Of a DNA stretch of 64,000 bases, positions 16,341 through 24,631 are shown in pieces. The stretch is taken from contig ONOU01000003.1 of NCBI GenBank assembly GCA_900319525.1, forward strand, positions 62,001 to 126,000, written 5' to 3'. The position numbers and the translations under genes are program-made. The stretch comes from an uncultured Prevotellaceae bacterium. GTDB taxonomy: Bacteria; Bacteroidota; Bacteroidia; Bacteroidales; Muribaculaceae. Under the pieces are notes generated by a model. The model was given only the letters and a program-made list of their open reading frames with translations, did no database searches and had not been told where the DNA came from. Numbering within the stretch: the stretch's first letter is position 1; each line of letters begins with the position of its first letter.

Positions 16341-17357
16341 TTATTTCTGTCGGGGCAGGCGGCGATAAACCCAGTAGTGGAGCAAGCTGAGTGCGGCAAC
16401 GAGCAGCAGGTAAATGATGACCATGATGGTTACGCTAAGTGTGCTGCCTTCCAGGACTTTATAGAGAACCATTCTCACGAATGGATGGATGACAAAAATG
16501 CTGGCTGAAATCAGGCCGACAGCGTTGATGGGTTTGAGGTTCACCAGGAGCGTCAGGCTGCCAAAGAACAGTATCGTGCATACCTCGGTGAACGGCGCCA
16601 TCCCTTTAATCGTCAAGCACATGAATAGGGCGGGGATGGAGATAAGAAGCAGGGCCGCCAGCTGCCCCCTGGACGGCTGCCACGACGCCCTGGCGGCGAT
16701 CATGCCCAGTATGAAAGGCGCGCCCCAGCCGATGCAGTTCTGACGGAACCACCACATGGTGTCGTCATCTGCAAGATAGAGAAATCCGTAATGCGTGGCG
16801 ATGGCCATTGCCAGTGCAGCAATCAGCCAGCCCATGCGGCATCGGCGCAGGATTAAAAAAAGTAAATAAAATTGCAGGATAACGCCAAAGAACCAGTACA
16901 CTCCCGGCTCAATGACAAATCCGTTGTCCCCGTAGCTTAACAGGTTGATAGTGAATAATAACTGGGTGACGACTGATTGCCAGTTGTGAGGCTCTCCGCA
17001 CAAGTAAAGTTGCACAAGCACATACAGGATATATACAGGCGCCAGCAGTGCCCACAACTTGGTCATGTGGCTGGTGATGTAGCGCCTCGTCTGCATGGTG
17101 CCGTTCCCGTATTTCTTCGTCAGGCCGTAACCGCTGACAAACAGGAACAGCGCGACGCCAATCCATCCGACAAACGAGAAAAACTGCCATACCGACGGGT
17201 GCGCGTGGAGGCTGGCGACAAATTCGGCTGTAGCCTTCGACGAGTAAGCCATCTCGTTGTTGCCCATGACCAAAATGTGGTCCACAAAATTATGGATCAT
17301 GATCAACAGGATGGCATAGCCTTTCATCCCCATGCTCTGTTCGCGGCTGATTACCAT
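16341..17357 (-). CDS. Membrane acyltransferase (acyltransferase_3 family)
   Basis: A 338-residue integral membrane protein with about ten hydrophobic helices. The N-terminus SREQSMGMKGYAILLIMIHNFVDH carries the family pattern in which an Arg/Lys-Gly stretch in helix 1 is followed by the conserved His (here in IMIHN). WIGVALFLFVSGYGLTKKYG is the usual second-helix motif (FxxSGY). Such enzymes O-acylate (often O-acetylate) sugars of capsule, LPS or peptidoglycan at the inner membrane. It is divergent from the large plus-strand locus and may modify its product. Alternative start codons Met8 and Met10 exist. A possible -7 box TAATTTTG lies on the minus strand at 17445-17438. Confidence 0.85.
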   Translation of the reverse strand: MVISREQSMGMKGYAILLIMIHNFVDHILVMGNNEMAYSSKATAEFVASLHAHPSVWQFFSFVGWIGVALFLFVSGYGLTKKYGNGTMQTRRYITSHMTKLWALLAPVYILYVLVQLYLCGEPHNWQSVVTQLLFTINLLSYGDNGFVIEPGVYWFFGVILQFYLLFLILRRCRMGWLIAALAMAIATHYGFLYLADDDTMWWFRQNCIGWGAPFILGMIAARASWQPSRGQLAALLLISIPALFMCLTIKGMAPFTEVCTILFFGSLTLLVNLKPINAVGLISASIFVIHPFVRMVLYKVLEGSTLSVTIMVIIYLLLVAALSLLHYWVYRRLPRQK

Positions 17358-17437
17358 TGTGAGTAGTGCAGGATATGTTAGCCAGGCTGGCCGTAGCGAC
17401 GGGCGTTTAACGCCGCCGGCAAACCGTATATTTTACG

Positions 17438-17445
17438 CAAAATTA
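17438..17445 (-). promoter_or_regulatory. -7 box TAATTTTG for the divergent acyltransferase
   Basis: An exact TAnnTTTG match on the minus strand, 81 bases ahead of ATG 17357. No -33 TTG is found at 19-20 bp, so this is a weaker call than the divergent plus-strand promoter. Confidence 0.4.
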
Positions 17446-17516
17446 CTCCATTTGTGCAAATGGCGAAAGAATAAAAACATTTTTTTCAAAGCGAGGGACA
17501 ATTTTCGCCTACAAAC

Positions 17517-17547
17517 TTGCTCATGTTGGTGGAAAAACGTACTTTTG
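17517..17547 (+). promoter_or_regulatory. Main promoter of the polysaccharide locus
   Basis: -33 TTG (17517-17519), a 20-bp spacer and -7 TACTTTTG (17540-17547) fit the consensus. The transcript should start near 17553, leaving a leader of about 180 bases before the first gene. It is divergent from the -7 box at 17438-17445, about 100 bp away. Confidence 0.7.
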
Positions 17548-17734
17548 CGAGTTAAAACCATGCGCGGCAATCGCCCTACCCATGGGCAATGGAGCCATTG
17601 CGCAACGTGACATAAAGAGGTAACTAGCTGATAATGACTACTGCGATAGTGTCGCCAGCCTTGCCTGCTCTCCACTGGTCCACCAGGTCTGCAAGACCCG
17701 GTGACCCCTGTTTTATCTCCAACTGACGATAGCG
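17548..17734 (+). other. Untranslated leader with hairpin
   Basis: The leader of the locus holds GCAATGG-AG-CCATTGC (17586-17601), an uninterrupted palindrome (a 6-bp stem with a four-base loop), next to the overlapping palindrome CCCATGGG. No U run follows, so it is not a simple terminator. No UpxY/NusG-like antiterminator gene is found here, although many Bacteroides capsule loci begin with one. The rest of the 377-bp divergent spacer holds nothing I can support. Confidence 0.35.
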
Positions 17735-18841
17735 ATGAATAAAATTACCGTAACATCTCCCTTGTTGCCCGACCTGGACGACTTCAACCAGATGCTCCGC
17801 GAGATTTGGGACAGCAAGTGGATCACCAATAACGGCTCTTTCCACCAGCGGCTGGAACAGGCGTTGTGTGACTACCTCAAGGTGCCCTACATCAGCCTTT
17901 TCACCAACGGCACGCTGCCGCTCATCACCGCGCTGCAGGCGCTCAACATCAGCGGCGAGGTCATCACCACGCCCTACAGCTTTGTCGCCACCACCCATTC
18001 GATCTGGTGGAACGGCATCAAGCCGGTGTTCGTCGATATTGACCCGGCAACGGGCGGCATCGACCCCGACCGCATCGAGGCCGCCATCACCCCGCGCACC
18101 ACGGCCATCATGCCCGTGCACGTCTATGGCAAGCCCTGCCGCACCGCCGAGATTCAGGCCATTGCCGACAAGTATGGCCTGCGCGTCATCTATGACGCCG
18201 CCCATGCCTTCGGCATTGAGGTCGATGGCAAGAGCATCCTCAATGAGGGTGACATGTCCACCCTGAGTTTCCATGCCACCAAGGTCTATAACACCATCGA
18301 GGGCGGCGCGCTCGTCATGCACGACGAGAAAATGAAGCAGCGCATCGACTTCCTCAAGAACTTCGGCTTTAACGGCGAGACCGAGGTTGTGGCGCCAGGC
18401 ATCAACGGCAAGATGGACGAGATTCGTGCCGCCTATGGCCTGTTGAACCTGCAACTGGTGGATGCCTGCATCGAGGCTCGCCATCAGGTGGCCATCCGCT
18501 ACCGCGAGGCACTGCGTCCTGTCGAGGGCATCGACTTCTGGGACGACATGCCCGGCGTGCGCCACAACTACAGCTACTTCCCCATCTTTGTCGATGCCGA
18601 GCAGTATGGCATGACGCGAGATGAGCTCTACTTCAAGATGCGTGAGCAGGGCATCCTGGCTCGCCGCTACTTCTATCCGTTGATCAGCACCTTCTCCACC
18701 TACAAGGGCCTGCCCAGTGCCTCCCGCGAGAACCTGCCCAACGCCACCCGCATGGCCGACACCGTCATCTGCCTGCCCATGCACCACGAGCTCACCGATG
18801 CCGACCTCACTCGCATCCTCGATATCATCATCAATAAGTGA
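17735..18841 (+). CDS. DegT/DnrJ/EryC1/StrS-family sugar aminotransferase
   Basis: A 368-residue PLP enzyme, full length for the family, which adds an amino group from glutamate to a keto sugar nucleotide. Features: NGTLPLITALQAL, TTPYSFVATTHSI, the PLP-ring Asp in YDAAHAFG, and the Schiff-base lysine in SFHATKVYNTIEGG (Lys183). The family resemblance is to 4-keto-6-deoxyhexose C4-aminotransferases of the VioA/FdtB kind, but the regiochemistry is uncertain. It is the first gene after the locus promoter and overlaps the start region of the next (its TGA shares bases with a GTG at 18838). It is GC-rich like the flanking backbone genes. The product could be the amine later acylated by enzymes encoded downstream. 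Confidence 0.88.
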   Translation: MNKITVTSPLLPDLDDFNQMLREIWDSKWITNNGSFHQRLEQALCDYLKVPYISLFTNGTLPLITALQALNISGEVITTPYSFVATTHSIWWNGIKPVFVDIDPATGGIDPDRIEAAITPRTTAIMPVHVYGKPCRTAEIQAIADKYGLRVIYDAAHAFGIEVDGKSILNEGDMSTLSFHATKVYNTIEGGALVMHDEKMKQRIDFLKNFGFNGETEVVAPGINGKMDEIRAAYGLLNLQLVDACIEARHQVAIRYREALRPVEGIDFWDDMPGVRHNYSYFPIFVDAEQYGMTRDELYFKMREQGILARRYFYPLISTFSTYKGLPSASRENLPNATRMADTVICLPMHHELTDADLTRILDIIINK

Positions 18842-18846
18842 CACCG

Positions 18847-20061
18847 ATGGCCGAAGCTAAGAAGAAACTGATGCTCCTAGGCGGTTTGCGCTACCTGTTG
18901 CCTGTCATCGAGGCGGCGCATCGGCATGGCATACATGTCATCACCGTTGACTATCTGCCCGACAATATTGCCCACAAGTACAGCGATGAGTACCACAACG
19001 TGAGCATTATCGACAAGGAGGCAGTGCTCGCCCTTGCCCAGCAGCTGCAGATTGACGGCATCATGTCGTTTGCCGTCGATCCCGGCGTCGTGGCAGCCGC
19101 CTATACTGCCGAGAAGATGGGGCTGCCGTTCCAGTGCAGCTACGAGGCCGCATGCATCCTGCAGGATAAATCCAGGTTCCGCAAGTTCCTTGCCGACAAC
19201 GGTTTTAACGTGCCCAACGCGCGTGGCTACAGCGAGGTCGACGACGCCCTGCAGGACATCGGTTATTTCAACTGGCCCGTCATCGTCAAACCCGTGGACA
19301 GCGCCGGCAGCAAAGGCGTCACCCGCGTTGACGACCCCGCTGACCTCCCCGCCGCCATCGTCCACGCCCTCGACTGCTCCCCCTCCCGCCACTACATCAT
19401 CGAGGACTTCCTCGAGAAATCAGGCCCTTCGATGGGTGATGAATGCTTTGTGGTAGATGGTGTGTTAAAATATAATGCCTTTTACGACCAGTTCTTTGAC
19501 AACGAAGCCGAGAATCCATACGCTCCGTCTGGCGAATATTGGCCATCGGCCATGGGGCAGGAACATGAAAGCGAATTCAAAGGCGAACTCGAGCGGCTAA
19601 TTGATCTGTTGGGTATCAAGACAGGCATTTTCAATGTCGAGTGCCGAGTCTGCACCGATGGTAAAGCCTATCTCATGGAAGTGTCGCCCCGTGCGGGAGG
19701 CAATAGACTTGCTGAGATTTTGAACTACGCCGCTGATGTGGATATCATTGAAGCAGAGGTGTGCGCGTCAGTCTGTATGCCATTGCCCGAAGTCCACGAG
19801 CCCAATTATAATGGGTACTATGCCATCAATGTGCTCCATAGCGAGCATAATGGAACATTCCAGGGCATTGACATGGATCAAGACTTCGAGAAAAAACATG
19901 TCGTAGAAAATGATCTGTGGGTTGAGCCTGGCGATTCGGTATCGGCTTTCACTGGCGCCAACCAATCGCTGGGCACTATCTTCCTGCGTTTCGACACCCG
20001 CGAAGAACTGGACCAGTTCGTGGAGGCTCCCAACCGATACATTTCAATTATCACCCAATAG
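18847..20061 (+). CDS. ATP-grasp carboxylate-amine ligase-like enzyme
   Basis: This 404-residue protein from ATG 18847 (or GTG 18838, overlapping the previous stop) has a preATP-grasp domain with LGGLRYLLPVIEAA, a lid region (DKSRFRKFLADNGF), the nucleotide-binding stretch PVIVKPVDSAGSKGVTRV and the metal site YLMEVSPRAGGNRL. It resembles the carbamoyl-phosphate-synthase-like ATP-grasp proteins of O-antigen loci. By family analogy these join a carboxylate to an amine through an acyl phosphate; the pair is unknown here. Base composition changes inside the gene: it is GC-rich up to about 19430 and clearly more AT-rich afterwards, which suggests a recombination joint in the coding region. It lies between an aminotransferase and an epimerase. 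Confidence 0.82.
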   Translation: MAEAKKKLMLLGGLRYLLPVIEAAHRHGIHVITVDYLPDNIAHKYSDEYHNVSIIDKEAVLALAQQLQIDGIMSFAVDPGVVAAAYTAEKMGLPFQCSYEAACILQDKSRFRKFLADNGFNVPNARGYSEVDDALQDIGYFNWPVIVKPVDSAGSKGVTRVDDPADLPAAIVHALDCSPSRHYIIEDFLEKSGPSMGDECFVVDGVLKYNAFYDQFFDNEAENPYAPSGEYWPSAMGQEHESEFKGELERLIDLLGIKTGIFNVECRVCTDGKAYLMEVSPRAGGNRLAEILNYAADVDIIEAEVCASVCMPLPEVHEPNYNGYYAINVLHSEHNGTFQGIDMDQDFEKKHVVENDLWVEPGDSVSAFTGANQSLGTIFLRFDTREELDQFVEAPNRYISIITQ

Positions 20062-20084
20062 TGCATCATCAATACTTTGGTTTT

Positions 20085-21089
20085 ATGAAGAACGTTCTTA
20101 TCATCGGAGCAACCGGCTCAATTGGAGTCTATACTTCTGTGCTGTTGAAGCAACAAGGATACAATGTCTATGCAGTTGGTAGAAGGGAGAGCGACAATGG
20201 CTTTTTTGCAACCAATGACATACCATATTATTCGATTGACATTTCTAAGACTGAGCATTTCTTGAAATTACCTCAAAATGGGATTGATGTGGTAATTCAT
20301 TTAGCTGGCGCCATGCCAGCCCATATGATTGTTTATCACCCTCAGTCATATATTGATTCGATTGTAACAGGCACAATGAATGTGTTAGATTACATGAATC
20401 AGATTGGTTGCCATAAGATTGTTTTTTCACAATCTATTGCTGATATCCTGTACAAATTTGGTACACTAGACCCAATTGATGATGATGTCGAGAGGAAATT
20501 CCCGTTGAATACCGACCACACGATTTATTCCATCTGCAAAAATGCAGCGGTCAATTTGATTGAGCATTATCATGAGAAATTCGGTATTCAGCATTTTATA
20601 CTCAGACTTCCAACAATTTATGGATATCATGCAAATCCATTTTATTATGTTGATGGCAAGAAAAAGTGGCTGGGCTATCGGTATATCATAGAACGAGCTA
20701 TCAAGGGAGAACAATTGGAGATTTGGGGCAATCCAAAGTCCACTAAGGAGATGGTTGCCATTAAAGACCTGGTTGAACTCATCAGGCTTTGTATCGAAAG
20801 TAACATCTCGGGTGGAGTGTATAATGTTGGTTGCGGCAATCCTATTTCTATTGAAGATCAAATAAAATTGATAGCAGAAATCTTCAATGGCGAAAAGAAA
20901 TCCGAAATAATATATTGCCCCGAAAAAAAATCATCTCCACAGTTTGTGCTGTCCATTGATAAGGCTCGCCGTGAGCTAGGCTACGAACCACAGTATGATT
21001 TTCGCAAATTGCTTCTTGATTACAAATGGTATTTGGAGAATGAACCATATGCCGCGATTATGGGCAAACGTTCTGATTTCATCAAATAA
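20085..21089 (+). CDS. NAD-dependent epimerase/dehydratase (extended SDR)
   Basis: A 334-residue extended SDR. The Rossmann loop is IIGATGSIG, the active-site pair lies in YSICK (Tyr-x3-Lys), and IVFSQSIAD supplies the catalytic Ser region. The substrate-domain stretches LRLPTIYGY and GGVYNVGCG are typical of sugar-nucleotide epimerases, reductases and dehydratases. I chose ATG 20085 because it starts directly with the beta strand MKNVLIIGATG; a GTG at 20061 overlapping the previous stop would add eight unlikely residues. It follows the ATP-grasp gene with a 23-base gap. It is AT-rich like the downstream variable section. The sugar substrate cannot be assigned, but it is far too short to be a PglF-type membrane dehydratase. 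Confidence 0.85.
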   Translation: MKNVLIIGATGSIGVYTSVLLKQQGYNVYAVGRRESDNGFFATNDIPYYSIDISKTEHFLKLPQNGIDVVIHLAGAMPAHMIVYHPQSYIDSIVTGTMNVLDYMNQIGCHKIVFSQSIADILYKFGTLDPIDDDVERKFPLNTDHTIYSICKNAAVNLIEHYHEKFGIQHFILRLPTIYGYHANPFYYVDGKKKWLGYRYIIERAIKGEQLEIWGNPKSTKEMVAIKDLVELIRLCIESNISGGVYNVGCGNPISIEDQIKLIAEIFNGEKKSEIIYCPEKKSSPQFVLSIDKARRELGYEPQYDFRKLLLDYKWYLENEPYAAIMGKRSDFIK

Positions 21090-21148
21090 AAATTCTGAAA
21101 GGTTACTTGTTATTAAATGCCAAGAAATGTAACCCAGTATGAAGTTGT

Positions 21149-22582
21149 ATGTCGGAATCGCTGAAGAAAAAGACCATTAAGGGCGTTGCCTGGACCTCGC
21201 TGAACAAAGTCCTGGATTTGGGATTTGGTTTTGTGATAGGTATCATACTGGCACGTCTGTTGAGTCCCAGCGACTATGGCTTGCTGGCGATGATTGGAGT
21301 GTTCAACGCTATCGCCTTTGCTTTTCTTGATAGCGGCTTTGGAAATGCTCTGATTCGCAAGCCAGATCTGAACGAAGACGATAATACAACGGCCTTCCTT
21401 TTCAATTTGGTGGCTGGCATTGTCCTTTTCGGAGTAATATGGTTCATTGCGCCATGGGTATCAGCTTTTTATGATAAACCGATTTTAACGCCATTGTTAC
21501 GGGCCGAAGGCTCCCTGCTCATTGTCACATCCTTTAAAATCGTCCAAAACACCCAGCTGACGCGCGCTCTTAATTTCAAGGCAAAGATGATCATTCGCAT
21601 CGTCTCGAGTGTGTCGGGTGGCGTGATTGGTATCATCGCAGCCTATAGCGGACTTGGTGTTTGGGCTTTAGTGGCAATGCACATTGCCGATGCCTTGATT
21701 AGCTTGGTATTGCTGTGGGTGATTTCACCATGGCGACCGCGAGGCAAATGGAGCAAGAAATCATTTAACTACTTGTGGGGTTATGGCTCCAAATTGCTGG
21801 CATCTGGATTGCTTGATACGATTTATGGCAACATCTACCCAATTATCATCGGCAAATTCTACTCGGCTGCCGATTTGGGACAATATTCCAGAGCCAAAGG
21901 ATATGCATATTTGCCATCTCAAAGTTTGACTGGCGTAATCCAGCAGGTCACCTTCCCAGTGCTGAGCCAAATCCAGGACGACGACCAGCGCTTGGGTAAT
22001 AATTATCGGCGGATGCTACGATTTACTGTGTTTATCGTTTTTCCCATTATGATTGGTATGGCGGCACTGGCTTATCCGCTTGTCGTATCATTGGTGACCG
22101 ATAAATGGGCACAATGTGTGCCCTATCTGCAGATTATTTGCCTCGCATCGATGTGGTATCCAGTGCATGCTATAAACTTGAGCCTGTTGCAGGTAAAAGG
22201 CAGGAGTGATTTGTTCCTTAGGCTCGAAATTATTAAGAAAGCAATAGTAACAATAGCTGTGTTTGTGTGTGTGCCCTTTGGCATCATGGGCATTTGTATA
22301 GGTTCGGTTTGTACGTCGATTATATGCCTGGCAATCAACACCTACTATACAGGCAAGCTGATTAATGTTGGCTTTGTGCGTCAGATGATGGACATGACCC
22401 CTACGCTGCTGGCATCGCTGGCCATGGGAGCGGTGGTGTATTTTGCTGTGATGCCCTTCGGCAGCGATGTGGTAAAATTGGCCGTCGGCATTCCCCTGGG
22501 TATGGTGGTCTATCTGGCTATTGCCAAGATCTGCCGCATGCCCGAATTGCAAGAAGCCCTCGACATCATCCACCGCAGATAG
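21149..22582 (+). CDS. wzx: Wzx-type polysaccharide flippase (first of two)
   Basis: A 477-residue MOP-superfamily transporter with about 12-14 hydrophobic helices. The opening (KKKTIKGVAWTSLNKVLD, then LARLLSPSDYGLLAMIGVF) is characteristic of the polysaccharide-transport (PST) branch. It would flip an undecaprenyl-diphosphate-linked repeat unit to the periplasm. The central SAADLGQYSRAKGYAYLPS stretch is also family-typical. It resembles the WzxC/TuaB group. It is followed by a 14-bp palindrome. A second, dissimilar flippase is encoded at 27835, so two lipid-linked units, or one functional and one redundant flippase, may be involved. Confidence 0.9.
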   Translation: MSESLKKKTIKGVAWTSLNKVLDLGFGFVIGIILARLLSPSDYGLLAMIGVFNAIAFAFLDSGFGNALIRKPDLNEDDNTTAFLFNLVAGIVLFGVIWFIAPWVSAFYDKPILTPLLRAEGSLLIVTSFKIVQNTQLTRALNFKAKMIIRIVSSVSGGVIGIIAAYSGLGVWALVAMHIADALISLVLLWVISPWRPRGKWSKKSFNYLWGYGSKLLASGLLDTIYGNIYPIIIGKFYSAADLGQYSRAKGYAYLPSQSLTGVIQQVTFPVLSQIQDDDQRLGNNYRRMLRFTVFIVFPIMIGMAALAYPLVVSLVTDKWAQCVPYLQIICLASMWYPVHAINLSLLQVKGRSDLFLRLEIIKKAIVTIAVFVCVPFGIMGICIGSVCTSIICLAINTYYTGKLINVGFVRQMMDMTPTLLASLAMGAVVYFAVMPFGSDVVKLAVGIPLGMVVYLAIAKICRMPELQEALDIIHRR

Positions 22583-22640
22583 TTTTTAATCGACAAGTCG
22601 ATTAAAAACTATAGAGCTTAGGGCTTAGAGCTTAGAGTAA
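22581..22640 (+). terminator. 14-bp perfect palindrome plus heptamer repeat
   Basis: AGTTTTTAATCGAC (22581-22594), a two-base AA loop and GTCGATTAAAAACT (22597-22610) form a complete inverted repeat that begins on the second-last base of the wzx stop codon. Three heptamers GAGCTTA, GGGCTTA, GAGCTTA follow (22614-22634). The T-rich 5' arm and A-rich 3' arm make it a possible bidirectional or partial terminator, but no separate U run follows. It may equally be a scar of a repeat insertion at a gene-cassette joint. Confidence 0.45.
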
Positions 22641-22677
22641 GAAATGCCAACTAGAGACGAAGGACTAAAAACTAATA

Positions 22678-23619
22678 ATGACTGGCGATCCATTAGTATC
22701 TATACGATGTTTGGTTTATAACCATGAGCCGTACTTGAGGCAATGCCTAGACGGTTTTGTGATGCAAAAGACAAACTTCCCCTTCGAGGCTATTGTCCAT
22801 GACGACGCCTCGACCGATGGTTCTGCCGCCATCATCCGCGAATACGCCGAGAAATACCCCGATATTATCAAGCCCATCTACGAAACCGAAAACCAATATA
22901 GCAAGCACGACGGCTCTATGCATCGAATAATAGATGCCGCAGTGCATCCAAAGTCTAAATACATAGCCCTCTGTGAGGGCGACGACTATTGGACTGATCC
23001 CAACAAACTCCAGATCCAGGTGGATTTCTTGGAAGCACATCCCGATTACTCATTAGCGGTACACGAATACCAAGAATGGGACGAAGAAAAGAAATCATTT
23101 CGTCCACACCGCATCAAGTTTTTAGAGAATACAACCGAAGATCTCACTTTGACCCTTGATGATTTTGCAACAGGGGTGTTCTTTACAAAGACATTAACAT
23201 GTGTCTATAGAAGAGATTCTTTGCTGAATTCAAAATATACAAAGTATAGTGCAAAGTATGATATGACCTTGTTTTATGCATTGATGACTCAAGGGAAATG
23301 TCGGTTATTCAATCAGGTAATGGGCTGCTATAGAATACAACCCAATAGTATTACTTCGTCTCAAAACATCCGCAAGTTTCGCCATGATAATAGTGATGGA
23401 TTGTATGGTATTTGTCGTGCTGAGGGTACTAAGCAATCAAGAGAATTCGCGTATAACAATTTAAAGCCTTATGCATTGTCGGTATTATTAGACAGAAATT
23501 GGGACTCGATTAAAAGTTTTTTTAAGTATCTAGGCTTTAAGCATGCTATGATGATTTTATTTGTCGATCCACTAAAAATTTTAGTTGAAATGATAAAGTC
23601 GCGTTATGCAAATCTCTGA
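22678..23619 (+). CDS. Glycosyltransferase family 2
   Basis: A 313-residue cytoplasmic or membrane-associated GT-A enzyme that adds one sugar to the lipid-linked unit. It opens with VSIRCLVYNHEPYLRQCLDG, then HDDASTDGS (residues 41-49, nucleotide binding) and the acidic metal motif EGDDYWTDPNK (from 100). The pattern with YNHE and FPFEAIVHDDASTD is a common GT2 subgroup of capsule loci. No transmembrane helix is present. It is the first gene after the palindrome at 22581 and overlaps or nearly overlaps the next gene, so the three GT2 genes from here are translated in close coupling. The first third is GC-rich and the rest AT-rich. Confidence 0.9.
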   Translation: MTGDPLVSIRCLVYNHEPYLRQCLDGFVMQKTNFPFEAIVHDDASTDGSAAIIREYAEKYPDIIKPIYETENQYSKHDGSMHRIIDAAVHPKSKYIALCEGDDYWTDPNKLQIQVDFLEAHPDYSLAVHEYQEWDEEKKSFRPHRIKFLENTTEDLTLTLDDFATGVFFTKTLTCVYRRDSLLNSKYTKYSAKYDMTLFYALMTQGKCRLFNQVMGCYRIQPNSITSSQNIRKFRHDNSDGLYGICRAEGTKQSREFAYNNLKPYALSVLLDRNWDSIKSFFKYLGFKHAMMILFVDPLKILVEMIKSRYANL

Positions 23620-23620
23620 T

Positions 23621-24631
23621 ATGTTAAAAATGGAATATCCTTTGATTTCAGTAATAGTACCTATATACAATGTCGAGATGTATCTCCAGGCATGCATTGA
23701 GAGAATAATCCCTCAATCCTTTACTGATTTTGAATTGCTTCTTATTGATGACGGCAGTTCAGACGGCAGTGGTGCAATCTGTGATGCTGCAGCTAGTAAG
23801 GATAGACGAATCACTGTTATTCACAAGAGGAATGAGGGTGTCAGTGTGGCCCGCAATGCTGGTATTGAGCGAGCCCATGGCAAGTGGATAACGTTTGTTG
23901 ACAGTGATGATACCGTAGAACATGATTATCTCAAGCGGTTGATTCGTAAAGCTGAAGAATTTGACGCTGATTTAGTGACGAGTGGAATCAGATTCGATTA
24001 TGGCGATGGAGATGAGTCGTTTGTTCTCGAAGAAACTGGTTTAAAGTCTTTTCAGAATGAAAGTGACTTTTTTGATTTTGTAACTCAAGAATTAATCACA
24101 TCGCCTGTCGCAAAACTGTACAAAAAGGCAATTATCGATGAAAATGGTCTGCGTTTTAATCCTTCGCTATCGATAGGTGAAGATCGTGATTTTAATGTTA
24201 GATACCTAAACGTCGCGAGAAATGCTTGTTCTACATCTTATGTCGGTTATAACTATAGAAAATATACGCCAGGATCACTCACAAAGTGTGAGTATCCGTT
24301 AAAGTTCAGGTATGATTATCAATACTGGACCTTACTGAGGGATTTCACGCATAATAAGGGGTTTCATTCTCCCACTACCGAAAAGATGCTGGTTAACCGC
24401 TTATTCCATCTCATCAATGATAAGGTGATGTCAATTATGGAAACTTCAATGCCATTAAGAGAGAAAAGGTCTCTGTTAAAGGATACATTCAATGAAGTTG
24501 ATGATTTTGGCTATTTGGCTAAGCAAAAAGGATTTATCGACTATGGTAATAACGTGATAAAGAATCTGGTTCTTTATCGTCAAAGTTTTCTATTGTCACT
24601 GCTCTCTGTATTGTTCTATGGAAGAAGATAA
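23621..24631 (+). CDS. Glycosyltransferase family 2
   Basis: This GT2 enzyme has about 336 residues. The N-terminal GT-A fold reads PLISVIVPIYNVEMYL, IDDGSSDGSG and the metal-binding VDSDDT; the C-terminal third (residues about 200-330) is the helical end common to this subgroup (EDRDFNVRYLNVARN). The start is uncertain: ATG 23606 overlaps the previous gene by 14 bases, while ATG 23621 or 23630 lies just after its stop. I use 23621. It is AT-rich. It overlaps the next gene by 14 bases, which indicates translational coupling. Donor and acceptor cannot be read from sequence. Confidence 0.9.
   Translation: MLKMEYPLISVIVPIYNVEMYLQACIERIIPQSFTDFELLLIDDGSSDGSGAICDAAASKDRRITVIHKRNEGVSVARNAGIERAHGKWITFVDSDDTVEHDYLKRLIRKAEEFDADLVTSGIRFDYGDGDESFVLEETGLKSFQNESDFFDFVTQELITSPVAKLYKKAIIDENGLRFNPSLSIGEDRDFNVRYLNVARNACSTSYVGYNYRKYTPGSLTKCEYPLKFRYDYQYWTLLRDFTHNKGFHSPTTEKMLVNRLFHLINDKVMSIMETSMPLREKRSLLKDTFNEVDDFGYLAKQKGFIDYGNNVIKNLVLYRQSFLLSLLSVLFYGRR

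Noticed and set aside
17624..18844. A 406-codon open frame on the minus strand
   Set aside because: It lies opposite the aminotransferase gene, is rich in Val, Asp and Gly repeats typical of antisense frames of GC-rich genes, and shows no domain. The plus-strand protein has all family motifs.
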